Assembly (NCBI RefSeq): GCF_014207135.1
Contig: NZ_JACHCC010000017.1
Span: 1 to 64,000, forward strand
Direction: 5' to 3'
DNA length: 64,000 nt
Source: Pedobacter cryoconitis
Lineage (GTDB): Bacteria > Bacteroidota > Bacteroidia > Sphingobacteriales > Sphingobacteriaceae
Position numbers and translations under genes: made by a program. This document shows positions 44,579 through 54,123 of this stretch, piece by piece (the stretch's first letter is position 1; every line of letters begins with the position of its first letter). Under the pieces are notes generated by a model, which saw only the letters and a program-made list of their open reading frames with translations, did not search any database and was not told the origin of the DNA.

Positions 44579-44941
44579 TTAATGCTTAGAAGAATAAGAT
44601 AATTGAACAAAAGAATGGTTGATCTCTCCAGGCATAGGCGGATGCATTTTCTTGATTCCTGCCACGGCTGTCAATACAAACGGAAATGCAGAAATTGTTC
44701 TGTCCAGGATGAGCTTCACTACCGATTCAAGCATCTTCTTCGTGTTTTTCATTTCCTCCTGGATGATACTGTTCAGTACCTCATAGTTAACCGTCCGCTG
44801 TAAATCTTCCGTATCGCCCGAAGGAATAAAAGTGACTTCAACACTCACTAAGAATTCGGTTCCCGTCAATTGCTCTTCCGGGTAATACCCGTGCAGGGCG
44901 AAACATTTGACATCATTTAAAGCAACAGTTTGTAAATACAT
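44579..44941 (-). CDS. folB: Dihydroneopterin aldolase
   Basis: A 120-aa protein from ATG 44941 (MYLQTVALNDVKCFALHGYY); this start fits family length. CFALHGYYPEEQLTG is the conserved N-terminal part with the pterin-site Tyr. TVNYEVLNSIIQEEM and AGIKKMHPPMPGE, with the catalytic Lys, complete the fold. It converts dihydroneopterin to hydroxymethyl-dihydropterin in folate synthesis. Confidence 0.85.
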   Translation of the reverse strand: MYLQTVALNDVKCFALHGYYPEEQLTGTEFLVSVEVTFIPSGDTEDLQRTVNYEVLNSIIQEEMKNTKKMLESVVKLILDRTISAFPFVLTAVAGIKKMHPPMPGEINHSFVQLSYSSKH

Positions 44942-45007
44942 AAGATCTGATTTGTGCCACAAAATTAATTTTTTGATTGGTTTTAGCCAGCCATTACCCG
45001 AAATTAT

Positions 45008-45015
45008 TACCTTTG
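45008..45015 (+). promoter_or_regulatory. TANNTTTG-type -7 element before the acyl-CoA dehydrogenase gene
   Basis: TACCTTTG lies 40 bases before the ATG at 45055. No clear -33 element at standard spacing. Confidence 0.45.
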
Positions 45016-45054
45016 AAGATAAGCCAACCGGATCAACCAAATATAGCGTATACC

Positions 45055-46245
45055 ATGAACAAATCAGGAAAGAAAGACCTCTATGAAGCGCCCGATTATT
45101 ATTTATTAGACGAATTATTGTCTGAAGAACATAAACTCATCAGGTCTACAGCCCGCGACTGGGTAAAAAAAGAAATCAGTCCGGTTATAGAAGATTATGC
45201 ACAGAAAGCAGAATTTCCTAAACACCTGATTAAAGGTTTAGGTGAGATAGGCGCTTTCGGTCCGACTATCCCTGTTGAATATGGTGGTGCAGGACTAGAC
45301 TATATTGCTTATGGTATCCTGATGCAGGAACTGGAACGTGGAGACTCAGGTATCAGGTCTACAGCTTCCGTACAGGGCTCCTTAGTGATGTATCCTATTT
45401 ATGCTTACGGTTCCGAAGCGCAGAAACGTAAATACCTGCCTAAACTGGCTACAGGAGAAATGATGGGCTGTTTTGGTTTGACAGAACCCGATCACGGATC
45501 AAATCCCGGAGGGATGGTGACCAATATTAAAGATCAAGGAGATCATTACCTGTTAAACGGTGCAAAAATGTGGATTTCCAATGCCCCTTTCGCTGATATC
45601 GCTGTGGTCTGGGCAAAAGATGAAGCCGGAAAGATCAGAGGCCTTGTCGTGGAACGTGGAATGGAAGGATTTACCACGCCTGAAACACATAATAAATGGA
45701 GTCTGCGTGCTTCCGCAACCGGAGAGCTGGTCTTTGACAACGTGAAGGTTCCCAAGGAAAACATATTTCCGGAAATTTCCGGTTTGAAAGGTCCTTTAGG
45801 TTGTTTGAACCAGGCCAGATACGGTATTGCCTGGGGAGCTTTGGGTGCAGCGATGGATTGTTACGATACAGCCCTTCGTTATGCCAAAGAGCGCGTACAG
45901 TTTGGCAAACCTATCGGAGGGTTCCAGTTGCAGCAAAAGAAACTGGCTGAAATGATTACCGAGATCACCAAAGGACAACTATTAGTCTGGCGTCTGGGCG
46001 TCCTCAAAAGTGAGAACCGGGCAACAGCTGAACAGATCTCCATGGCTAAGAGAAACAGTGTAGAAATTGCACTCGATGTAGCCAGAAATGCCAGACAAAT
46101 GCTGGGCGGTATGGGAATTACCGGCGAGTATTCGATTATGCGCCATATGATGAACCTTGAATCGGTGGTAACTTATGAAGGAACACACGATATCCATTTA
46201 TTGATTACAGGAATGGATGTAACAGGATTAAATGCTTTTAAATAA
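45055..46245 (+). CDS. Glutaryl-CoA dehydrogenase-like acyl-CoA dehydrogenase
   Basis: A 396-aa flavoenzyme from ATG 45055. GCFGLTEPDHGSNPGGM and KMWISNAPFADIAVVW are acyl-CoA dehydrogenase signatures. NQARYGIAWGALGAAMDCYD and VVTYEGTHDIHLLI, with the catalytic Glu in TYEGT, closely follow glutaryl-CoA dehydrogenase as I remember it, as does RSTASVQGSLVMYPI. GCDH converts glutaryl-CoA to crotonyl-CoA in lysine and tryptophan breakdown. It is divergent from folB and followed by a START-like gene 18 bases downstream. Confidence 0.85.
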   Translation: MNKSGKKDLYEAPDYYLLDELLSEEHKLIRSTARDWVKKEISPVIEDYAQKAEFPKHLIKGLGEIGAFGPTIPVEYGGAGLDYIAYGILMQELERGDSGIRSTASVQGSLVMYPIYAYGSEAQKRKYLPKLATGEMMGCFGLTEPDHGSNPGGMVTNIKDQGDHYLLNGAKMWISNAPFADIAVVWAKDEAGKIRGLVVERGMEGFTTPETHNKWSLRASATGELVFDNVKVPKENIFPEISGLKGPLGCLNQARYGIAWGALGAAMDCYDTALRYAKERVQFGKPIGGFQLQQKKLAEMITEITKGQLLVWRLGVLKSENRATAEQISMAKRNSVEIALDVARNARQMLGGMGITGEYSIMRHMMNLESVVTYEGTHDIHLLITGMDVTGLNAFK

Positions 46246-46263
46246 ATATAACAATACCATACA

Positions 46264-46647
46264 ATGAAGACCTTTAAAAAATACTACTATCTTCCAGCCC
46301 CACCTGAGGAGGTTTATCTCGCAATGACTAAAGCACAAAGCATACAATTATGGACTGGTGCTGAAGTTGAGTTTGAAGACAAACCAGATACAGAATTCTC
46401 TTTCTGGGAAGGAGATATCATAGGAAAGAACCTCGAGTTTGACTATGGTAAAAAAATTGTACAGCAGTGGTACTTTGGAGAAGAGAATGAACCTTCAATT
46501 GTAACTATCAAATTCCATGCAGACAAAAAAGGAACTTCCCTAGAATTTGTTCAGACAAACATTCCGGACGAGGACTACGAAGACTTCTCTGCTGGGCTTA
46601 ATGAATATTATATAGGCGGCCTGGCCGATTTCTTCGAAGAAGAGTAA
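46264..46647 (+). CDS. START-like (SRPBCC/AHSA1-type) domain protein
   Basis: A 127-aa protein. YYLPAPPEEVYLAMTKAQSI then LWTGAEVEFEDKPDTEFSFW is the AHSA1/START-like opening. EGDIIGKNLEFDYGKKIVQQ and a helical C-terminus GLADFFEEE follow. Such small cavity proteins bind hydrophobic ligands or Hsp90; the role here is unknown. It is probably co-transcribed with the dehydrogenase gene. A terminator follows. Confidence 0.75.
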   Translation: MKTFKKYYYLPAPPEEVYLAMTKAQSIQLWTGAEVEFEDKPDTEFSFWEGDIIGKNLEFDYGKKIVQQWYFGEENEPSIVTIKFHADKKGTSLEFVQTNIPDEDYEDFSAGLNEYYIGGLADFFEEE

Positions 46648-46662
46648 AATCAAGCTCACTGT

Positions 46663-46706
46663 AAAAAAAAGACCATGTCGCCCTTAAGCCACATGGTCTT
46701 TTTTTT
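46663..46706 (+). terminator. Rho-independent terminator
   Basis: AAAAAAAAGACCATGT pairs with ACATGGTCTTTTTTTT around a 12-base loop. Confidence 0.9.
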
Positions 46707-46847
46707 ATAGCAAAACCAGTCGTTTACCAAAAAGCTGTAACGGTTTAATGACAAATCATCAGAAAGTAAAAATCAGCTGTAATTGCTCCTGAAATTAGCT
46801 AATTTCAACATTGATTTTCAAAACCAACCACCTAACCACAACTAAAA

Positions 46848-49172
46848 ATGATAAATAAGAAGCAAATCGCTGCTATTTTCGTTTTCCTGATCTTCTCTTT
46901 ACAGTTGAAGGCTCAAACCGAGCCTAAAAAATTTGAAATAGGCCCACAAAGTTTCGAATTAAACGGAAAACCTTTTATAATCCGATGCGGAGAAATGCAT
47001 TTTGCCCGTATTCCAAAAGCAGACTGGCGTCACCGCTTAAAAATGGCCAAAGCCATGGGATTAAATACCGTTTGTGCTTACCTTTTCTGGAATATGCACG
47101 AACCTCAGCCAGGGCAATTTAACTGGACCGGTCAAAGCGATGCTGCTGAATTCTGTAAAATTGCTAAAGAAGAGGGATTATACGTGATCCTCAGACCCGG
47201 TCCCTATTCCTGTGCGGAATGGGAATTTGGTGGTTTTCCATGGTGGTTGCTGAAAGATAAAACCATGCAGCTGAGAACACAACATCCTTATTACCTTGAA
47301 CGTGCAAAAAAATACCTGCTGGAAGTTGGTAAACACCTTGCCCCTATGCAGGTCAGTAATGGCGGGAATATCCTTATGGTTCAGGTAGAAAACGAATACG
47401 GCAGTTATGGCAATGATAAAGCCTATATGAATATCATTAAATCCTACATCAAAGAAGCAGGTTTTAATGTACCCTTATTTCATTGCGACGGTCCTTCCCA
47501 GCTTAAAAACGATCATCCCGATGGTTTATTCGCTGTAGTCAATTTTGGAAGTGACCCGGAAGATAATTTCAAAGCCCTGACTAAGATACAGCCAGAAGGC
47601 CCGCTCATGTGCGGAGAATACTATCCTGGTTGGTTTGACAGCTGGGGCAGACCACACCACAAGGGAGATACCAAAAGAATCGTTTCCGAATTAAAATACA
47701 TGCTCGACCATAAAGCTTCGTTCAGTATTTACATGGTTCATGGCGGTACCTCTTTTGGCACCTATAGCGGTGCCAATGCTCCTCCTTACCTACCACAGAC
47801 CAGCAGTTATGATTATGATGCCCCAATAGACGAGGCAGGAAATCCGACCCCTAAATACTACGAGCTCCGTAAGCTTTTCAGTAACTACTTACAGGAAGGA
47901 GAAACTTTACCAGAGATCCCGGCGGCTAAAAAAATCCAGACCACGGGCCCCGTTACCTTTACCGCTTTTGCCGGTCTCCAGCAGAACCTCCCACAACCAG
48001 TACTTTCAGATACTGCAAAACTGATGGAAGATCTCGGTCAGGATTTTGGCTGCGTTCTTTACCAGACCCAGCTCAAAGCTGGCCAGAAAGCTAGCTTACA
48101 ATTTAAAGAAATCCACGATTACGCATTGGTTTACCTCGACAAGAAACTGATCGGGACTTTAGACCGCCGTAAGAATAACTTTTCTATCTCTCTTCCTGCG
48201 AGAACAAAAAATACCGTTCTTGATATTCTCGTAGAAGCAACCGGAAGAGTAAATTATGGTTATGCCATGCTAGACCACAAAGGAATCCACGGTCAGGTTA
48301 ACCTGATCAGTAATGGCGTAACCACCGAATTAAAACACTGGAAAAACTACCCTATCCGACTGGGAGATCACACAATTCCTGTCGTATATAAACCATTAGC
48401 TGGTCAGAAACCCGGAGCAGGATTTTACAAAGGAAACTTTACTGCCGTAACAACAGAAGACACCTATCTGAACCTCAGCAAATGGAATAAAGGTTTGGTT
48501 TGGGTAAATGGTCATTGTCTTGGTCGGTTCTGGAATATCGGCCCTACGCAAACCATGTTCCTGCCGGGAAGCTGGCTTAAAACAGGAAAAAACGAGGTGA
48601 TTGTTTTTGATCTTTATGGTACTGCAAAACCACAAATGAACAGTACTTCGATACCCATTCTTGATCAGGTCAATGAGCAGCAATTGCAGGCCCATAAAAA
48701 GAAGGGGCAACAATGGACAGGATCAGGTTTAACACCACATTACAAAGGCATTTTTGAGAACTCTTCGAAATGGCAGGATGTAAAATTCAGTCCTGTCAGT
48801 GCCCGTTATTTCTGTCTCGAAGCACTCTCCGAACAAAAAGGACAGCCCTATATCTCCGTTGCAGAAATTGTTTTACTCGATGAAAAAGGAAAAGAAATCC
48901 CAAGGACCAATTGGAAAGTAGTTTATGCAGACAGTGAAGAACTTAGTGGAGATGATGGTAGTGCATCCAATGTTTTCGATTTACAGTTCACCAGTATCTG
49001 GCATACCGAATGGGAGAACAGTTCACCAAAACCACCCCACCAGCTCGTTATAGATCTGGGGGCCAGCTATAAAATCGGCGGGATGAAACTATTACCCAGA
49101 CAGGACAATCCAAATGGCAGAATAAAAAATTACCAGTTATATTTTTCCACCCTCCCGTTTAAGGGAATATAA
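46848..49172 (+). CDS. Beta-galactosidase, GH35, with discoidin-like C-terminus
   Basis: A 774-aa secreted enzyme with a signal peptide (IFVFLIFSLQLKAQ). The GH35 barrel starts FIIRCGEMHFARIPKADWRH. LMVQVENEYGSYG holds the acid/base Glu, and MCGEYYPGWFDSWG the nucleophile. Galactose-binding-like beta domains follow (about 380-620). The final 140 residues resemble an F5/8 type C (discoidin) module: RYFCLEALSEQKG and LVIDLGASYKIGGMKLLPRQ. It removes terminal beta-galactose. It sits alone, without SusC/SusD. Confidence 0.9.
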   Translation: MINKKQIAAIFVFLIFSLQLKAQTEPKKFEIGPQSFELNGKPFIIRCGEMHFARIPKADWRHRLKMAKAMGLNTVCAYLFWNMHEPQPGQFNWTGQSDAAEFCKIAKEEGLYVILRPGPYSCAEWEFGGFPWWLLKDKTMQLRTQHPYYLERAKKYLLEVGKHLAPMQVSNGGNILMVQVENEYGSYGNDKAYMNIIKSYIKEAGFNVPLFHCDGPSQLKNDHPDGLFAVVNFGSDPEDNFKALTKIQPEGPLMCGEYYPGWFDSWGRPHHKGDTKRIVSELKYMLDHKASFSIYMVHGGTSFGTYSGANAPPYLPQTSSYDYDAPIDEAGNPTPKYYELRKLFSNYLQEGETLPEIPAAKKIQTTGPVTFTAFAGLQQNLPQPVLSDTAKLMEDLGQDFGCVLYQTQLKAGQKASLQFKEIHDYALVYLDKKLIGTLDRRKNNFSISLPARTKNTVLDILVEATGRVNYGYAMLDHKGIHGQVNLISNGVTTELKHWKNYPIRLGDHTIPVVYKPLAGQKPGAGFYKGNFTAVTTEDTYLNLSKWNKGLVWVNGHCLGRFWNIGPTQTMFLPGSWLKTGKNEVIVFDLYGTAKPQMNSTSIPILDQVNEQQLQAHKKKGQQWTGSGLTPHYKGIFENSSKWQDVKFSPVSARYFCLEALSEQKGQPYISVAEIVLLDEKGKEIPRTNWKVVYADSEELSGDDGSASNVFDLQFTSIWHTEWENSSPKPPHQLVIDLGASYKIGGMKLLPRQDNPNGRIKNYQLYFSTLPFKGI

Positions 49173-49259
49173 GAGTTCAAATGACTAAAAAGCATCCTAT
49201 GATTTGAAATTCGCAAATAATGGATTGATTTGTTCAAACCAGCACCCTCCTTTGCGTGT

Positions 49260-49267
49260 TATTTTTG
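49260..49267 (+). promoter_or_regulatory. TANNTTTG-type -7 element before the SDR gene
   Basis: TATTTTTG, 20 bases before the ATG. Short leader; no good -33 box seen. Confidence 0.4.
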
Positions 49268-49287
49268 TATCTAAACAAATTACACTT

Positions 49288-50046
49288 ATGAAAAGTAACA
49301 TAGCCCTCATTACAGGAGGAAGCCGCGGATTAGGCAAAGACATGGCCTTAAGGCTGGCAGAAAAAGGAAATCACGTCATTATAACTTATAATACCAAAGC
49401 AGAAGAGGCTCAGCATGTAGTGAATCAAATTCAGCAAAGCGGACAAAAGGCAGCAGCCTTACAGTTGAACACAGGTGATATCAAAAGCTTTGATTCATTT
49501 ATTGCGACAGTAAAGAATACATTAAAACAGGAATTCGGGACTGATCGTCTGGATTTCCTGATCAACAATGCCGGGATGGGAAGTAATGCCCCTATTGGCG
49601 AAGTCACTGAGGAAATGTTCGATGAGCTGATGAATGTCCACTTTAAAGGTGTCTATTTTTTAACGCAGAAAACATTACCCATTCTGAATGATGGAGGAGG
49701 TATTGTGAATGTATCTTCAGGTCTTGCCCGTTTCAGTGTGCCTGGCTCTTCGGCATACGCTTCGATGAAAGGTGCAGTTGAAGTATTTACCAGATATCTG
49801 GCTAAAGAGCTGGGGCCAAAAGGCATCAGGGCAAATGTTATTGCTCCCGGGGCAATAGCTACTGATTTCAATGGTGCACATCTTCGGGAAAGCGAACAGA
49901 TTCAAAATTTCGTGAGTAGTGTGACCGCTTTGGGCCGTCCGGGTATGGCAGAAGATATTGGTGGCGTAATTGCCTTCCTGTGTACAGCAGATGCCAGATG
50001 GATAACAGGGCAACGGATTGAGATTTCTGGCGGTATGTTTGTATAA
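49288..50046 (+). CDS. Short-chain dehydrogenase/reductase
   Basis: A 252-aa protein from ATG 49288 (MKSNIALITGGSRGLGKDMA), which begins right at the nucleotide-binding TGxxxGxG loop. NNAG follows (FLINNAGMGSNAP). The active site is VNVSSGLARF with Ser and SAYASMKGAVEVF with YxxxK. It ends with the IEISGGMFV tail of classical SDRs. NAD(P)-dependent oxidoreductase of unknown substrate. The AraC-type gene 32 bases downstream probably regulates it. Confidence 0.85.
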   Translation: MKSNIALITGGSRGLGKDMALRLAEKGNHVIITYNTKAEEAQHVVNQIQQSGQKAAALQLNTGDIKSFDSFIATVKNTLKQEFGTDRLDFLINNAGMGSNAPIGEVTEEMFDELMNVHFKGVYFLTQKTLPILNDGGGIVNVSSGLARFSVPGSSAYASMKGAVEVFTRYLAKELGPKGIRANVIAPGAIATDFNGAHLRESEQIQNFVSSVTALGRPGMAEDIGGVIAFLCTADARWITGQRIEISGGMFV

Positions 50047-50078
50047 GTAATTCCAGCTATCCCAATTATAACTGACCC

Positions 50079-50999
50079 TTGAAAGACAAACTCATCAATC
50101 ATTCCTCTTTAGAGGACTTTTACCAAAGGAACGGAGCTTCCCTTCCTGCTGGCATTGCCCGCGAAATCGGACATTTTAATGTATTTGAAAGTGAAAAACT
50201 TTTTGACAAGAAGACCGGTGACCGTATTATGCCCTATAGTCGCAGGGCTTATTACAAGATCAGTTGGCTGAGAGGTAAAAGCAAGGCCGAATACGCAGAC
50301 AAAACCATTGACATCCGGCAGAATGCCCTGTTATTTGCCACACCGAAGATCCCTTATCACTGGTTGCCTGAGGATCATCATCAAACCGGTATGTTCTGTA
50401 TTTTCACCTCCGACTTCTTTTCATCAGGTCAGTCCGGCATGGTACTCGATGAGTTACCTATCTTTCAACCCGGGCAGTTCTCTGTGTTTCAACTTTCAGA
50501 TGAAGAAATTAAAGAGATTGAGTACATCTTTCAGAAAATGCATAAAGAGATGAGTACCGACTACAAATACAAGTACGACCTGTTACGTAACCTGGTGATG
50601 GAGCTGATTCATTATGGTCAGAAGCTCCAGCCGATGTCGGCACTCAGCAATACGCAGAATGCTTCAGAGAGGATCTCGTCCCTGTTCATCGAGTTACTTG
50701 AACGCCAGTTTCCCCTTGAGTCATTAAATCAGCGGTTGAACCTTCGTGCGGCAAAAGACTATGCAGATCGTCTGGCCATCCACGTTAATCATCTGAACAA
50801 AGTCTTAAAAGAGGTAACCGGTAATACCACGACCCAGCTGATCAGTAAAAGAGTTATCCAGGAGGCTAAGATTTTGCTTAGACAAACGAACTGGAATATT
50901 GCTGAGATTTCCTATAGCCTGGGATTTGAAGACCAGGCCCATTTTTCCAATTTCTTTAAAAAGCAAACCACTTTTACACCAGTTACATTCAGGTTATAG
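50079..50999 (+). CDS. AraC-family transcription regulator
   Basis: A 306-aa protein; the likely start is TTG 50079, since no ATG is well placed at the N-terminus. The sensory part shows KTIDIRQNALLFATPKIPYH then HQTGMFCIFTSDFF, an AraC cupin pattern. The C-terminus has two HTH units: YADRLAIHVNHLNKVLKEVT and WNIAEISYSLGFEDQAHFSN followed by FFKKQTTFTPVTFR. It lies directly after the SDR gene and probably controls it or a linked gene. Confidence 0.8.
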   Translation: MKDKLINHSSLEDFYQRNGASLPAGIAREIGHFNVFESEKLFDKKTGDRIMPYSRRAYYKISWLRGKSKAEYADKTIDIRQNALLFATPKIPYHWLPEDHHQTGMFCIFTSDFFSSGQSGMVLDELPIFQPGQFSVFQLSDEEIKEIEYIFQKMHKEMSTDYKYKYDLLRNLVMELIHYGQKLQPMSALSNTQNASERISSLFIELLERQFPLESLNQRLNLRAAKDYADRLAIHVNHLNKVLKEVTGNTTTQLISKRVIQEAKILLRQTNWNIAEISYSLGFEDQAHFSNFFKKQTTFTPVTFRL

Positions 51000-51003
51000 C
51001 AAT

Positions 51004-51046
51004 AAAAAAGCGGGTTATCTCAGCAATAGAGATAACCCGCTTTTTT
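51004..51046. terminator. Bidirectional terminator
   Basis: AAAAAAGCGGGTTATCTC pairs with GAGATAACCCGCTTTTTT around a seven-base loop. It lies between the convergent AraC and M14 peptidase genes. Confidence 0.9.
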
Positions 51047-51061
51047 ATATCCGATAAAATA

Positions 51062-53788
51062 CTATTTAACCTGATAAAGCTGATTGAACAACAGTCTGAA
51101 AGTACCTGCTGATTGTCCGCGGAAGGTGATCTCCGGGCCAAAGGCATACAGCTTTCCTGCACCCACAGGCGCAACAAATCCCGCGATACCATCTTTCAGG
51201 TAAGCTTGTCCCCAGGCCCATCCGCTGCGCAGCGGTTTCTCACTTGAAAACCAAAGAATCGGTTTGATCCCTTTCTCCGCAGCACCGGCATCCAGTTTAA
51301 ATACCGGGCTGTTGTCAAAGTCAACATTAGCTTCGCCCGACATCCCCCATGTAGCTGGCAGTTCCTGATTAACATTGACCTCCAGGATACTTCCCGGGAT
51401 ATAGTATTTGGTTCCGGGTAGCGTCTTTTCTTTGTTCTCCGCATTTTTCTCAACCAGTGCGTTGCGAACCGGAAGATCAAGCTGATAAGCCAGATTTGTG
51501 CTGCTTCCGATGGCAACAACAGTCCCACCCTGCTCCAGGAAAGCCTTGAGCTGAGGAATAGATTTCTCCGTTGTCAGTTTCCCTGTCCATGAGCGGAAAG
51601 CGGCAGGAACAGAATCCAGTTTAGCTTCTTCTTCAGTTCCCATTTTTCTAGTTTTCCCAATAGGCGGGATTCCTCCAGTCACAAATACCAGCACATCATA
51701 TTTTTTCCTCAGGTTGCCTGCATCTATAGCTTTTGGATAAATCACTTCAAAAGGGAAATGATATTGTTCCATCAGCCAGCGTACCCATCCCGAGGGGATC
51801 GAGCCGCCATATTTATCCCAAAGCGCAATACGTAAGGGCGAGACCTTAACAGCTCCTCCAGGAGCTTTATTTACCCCTTCCACCTGAAGTCCCAGCGTAG
51901 CTGCCGCATGCGTAATTACCCCAGTTGCTTTAGCTGAGGCCGGTACATAAAAGGTACCCGGGCCATATCCAGGCAGGCTGCTGATTCCGGCAGGAACACG
52001 ATAAACTTTAACCCCCGCCTTCAACAGGTCATTCACAGCAATAAACGCATTATTAACAGATGGCTTGATGACATACCCTGCTTTAGCGGTATGAACAACA
52101 GCTTCCTTCACCGGAGACTCAGTGGCTCCATAAGCAATCTTTTGGAATGGTCCTTCAAAGTTCTCCAGGATGCGGTCAAACTTAATTCCCATCTGGAAGG
52201 CCAGTGTCCAGCCTGCTGCATCATAAGGACGTATTGGCGGGCCACCTTCATATTGAAAATCGTTTGGATGATCCTGCGGTTCAAACATATCGATTACATG
52301 CGGGCGGAATGCCTGATTCGTTCTTACGATATAAGAGCCAGCAGGATAATTCTTTCCATTCAGCGTAAATGCCCCATTAGCTTTTTCGATCTGTATGCCC
52401 GATAAAATCAGCGCATTGATAAACCTTACAGCCGTAGGAAAATCAGTTTGATCAGCAGGGATTACATATCCCCTGGCGTCCCGGTTTACTGGATTTTTCA
52501 GTACCTCGTCATAATATTTAACCGGAATAGTCTTTCCTTCGGTCTGTTTTTTATCCCTTTTATAAGCCATTTTAATAGAGTCAATGAACTTAGGATAAAA
52601 CGTCCAGTGGTCAGTATTTCCACGTTCAATAGAGTTTCTGCCCATCTTATAAATATTAAACAGCAGTGTGCTGCGGTATCTCGATGCATAGTCCAGTACT
52701 GCATAATTCAGAGAGACCGAATAGTCAATAGACTGGCGGAAGTGCCATTCCTGAGGTACAACAGGGTTTGGTGTTGCCCCGTTCGGGATTAAACGTTCCG
52801 GGACCAGCGGAATCTTTTCCGGAGTGGGACCTCCAACAATTTCAGTCAGTAGTCCGATCATATTATGAAAGTACGGCGTGGTCCTTAGACCTCCATTCCA
52901 CCACGTAGAGAACTCAGAGCCTGCCCTTTGCGTGTATCCCGGTTTACTTTCCGTGTTTAGTCTGTTATTCATTGCTGCCCCTACCGCGTCAATACTCGTT
53001 ACGATCAATGGGTCATAAACATAATTGAACGGGTCCCGGTACGGAGGCCCTGCCAGGACAGAACCAGCTGGTCCTCGTTGATGATGATTATACATAATCT
53101 GCGGTATCCATTCGACAAACAGTTGTCGGCTGATATTCTGGCTTTCCTTTACATTCATCATATAAAAGTCCCTGTTATTATCGTGCCCTATATACTTCTC
53201 ATATAACCTTGGGACGTCCAGTTTACGATCTTTCGGGTTTGTTTCCTTCATGTACCAGTCCGACATGAGTTCCTGTCCGTCAGGATTTGCGTGGACTAGT
53301 AGAATGATATCATTATTTAGGATATTAAGCGTTTCTTCGTCGTTTCTGCTTACCAGTTGCCACATCGTTTCGATCAGTTGGTGTGCGCCTACTACTTCAT
53401 TTGCGTGTAGTCCTCCGTCTATCCAGATAACAGCTTTACCTTCAGCGGCCAGCCCTTTTGCTTCAGCTTCAGATAATCCGTCCGCGTGCGCTAATTTTTG
53501 AGATATTTCCTTGTACCTGGCTAATTTTTTCAGGTTTTCAGGAGAAGATATGATAAGCATCCATTGGTGTCTTCCTTCTTCCGTTAGTCCGATATCCACC
53601 ATTTTCACCCTTGGCGAGGCTGCCAGTTTCTTAAAGTACCCTTCCGTTTGCGTGTAATTTGCCAGTTTATAGTCGTCCCCTATATTGAATCCGAAGTGTT
53701 CCTTTGGTGAGGGGATAATTTGCCCCTGCGTTACAGAGACAAAAAACAGTGCGGGTAGTACCAGTAAATGTTGTAGTTTTTTTATCAT
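51062..53788 (-). CDS. M14 family zinc carboxypeptidase-like protein, secreted
   Basis: A 908-aa protein with a signal peptide (LLVLPALFFVSVTQGQ). The M14 domain starts near residue 50. WIDGGLHANEVVGAHQLIET carries the HxxE zinc motif, and IMYNHHQRGP offers the third ligand. The long C-terminal part includes a gat-like or Rossmann-type segment, SIPQLKAFLEQGGTVVAIGS. Bacteroidota M14 proteins of about 900 aa are common, and the exact peptide substrate is unknown. It has no close co-directional partner. Confidence 0.85.
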   Translation of the reverse strand: MIKKLQHLLVLPALFFVSVTQGQIIPSPKEHFGFNIGDDYKLANYTQTEGYFKKLAASPRVKMVDIGLTEEGRHQWMLIISSPENLKKLARYKEISQKLAHADGLSEAEAKGLAAEGKAVIWIDGGLHANEVVGAHQLIETMWQLVSRNDEETLNILNNDIILLVHANPDGQELMSDWYMKETNPKDRKLDVPRLYEKYIGHDNNRDFYMMNVKESQNISRQLFVEWIPQIMYNHHQRGPAGSVLAGPPYRDPFNYVYDPLIVTSIDAVGAAMNNRLNTESKPGYTQRAGSEFSTWWNGGLRTTPYFHNMIGLLTEIVGGPTPEKIPLVPERLIPNGATPNPVVPQEWHFRQSIDYSVSLNYAVLDYASRYRSTLLFNIYKMGRNSIERGNTDHWTFYPKFIDSIKMAYKRDKKQTEGKTIPVKYYDEVLKNPVNRDARGYVIPADQTDFPTAVRFINALILSGIQIEKANGAFTLNGKNYPAGSYIVRTNQAFRPHVIDMFEPQDHPNDFQYEGGPPIRPYDAAGWTLAFQMGIKFDRILENFEGPFQKIAYGATESPVKEAVVHTAKAGYVIKPSVNNAFIAVNDLLKAGVKVYRVPAGISSLPGYGPGTFYVPASAKATGVITHAAATLGLQVEGVNKAPGGAVKVSPLRIALWDKYGGSIPSGWVRWLMEQYHFPFEVIYPKAIDAGNLRKKYDVLVFVTGGIPPIGKTRKMGTEEEAKLDSVPAAFRSWTGKLTTEKSIPQLKAFLEQGGTVVAIGSSTNLAYQLDLPVRNALVEKNAENKEKTLPGTKYYIPGSILEVNVNQELPATWGMSGEANVDFDNSPVFKLDAGAAEKGIKPILWFSSEKPLRSGWAWGQAYLKDGIAGFVAPVGAGKLYAFGPEITFRGQSAGTFRLLFNQLYQVK

Positions 53789-54123
53789 AAGCTAATTTTT
53801 TTTAAGATAAAAAAACAGAACTAGTATCTCACATTCTGTCCTTCAAGTAACAATAAAATTGCTTTGGCATCCCCATTATAGCTATTCCATTATTAATATA
53901 TCCAAATAAGATATTGGTTGGGTTAAATAGCAGTACTATTCAGGATGAGTACATATTAGACATACCTTCTGAGTATGGTGGGTCCATGTATTTCAACTAG
54001 TTAAAATACATGGACTTGCTACGGAAGGAGATTGCCTTGGTACTGGTTTAGTCCCGACCAGTACTACAACACAACCCGACCACTACCCGACCAGTTTCTT
54101 ACCAATGGACTTTAACACATTAA
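53789..54123. other. Gene-free gap with inverted and short direct repeats
   Basis: No gene. A perfect inverted repeat (GTCCATGTATTT with AAATACATGGAC, 53982-54015) lies in the middle. Near the right end CCCGACCA occurs three times (about 54053-54098) with partly repeated flanks (CCGACCAGT, CCGACCACT, CCGACCAGT). The role of either is unknown. Confidence 0.55.
53982..54015. repeat. Inverted repeat
   Basis: Twelve-base perfect arms GTCCATGTATTT and AAATACATGGAC around CAACTAGTTA. No T run follows, so a plain terminator is less likely; operator or RNA hairpin are options. Confidence 0.6.
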
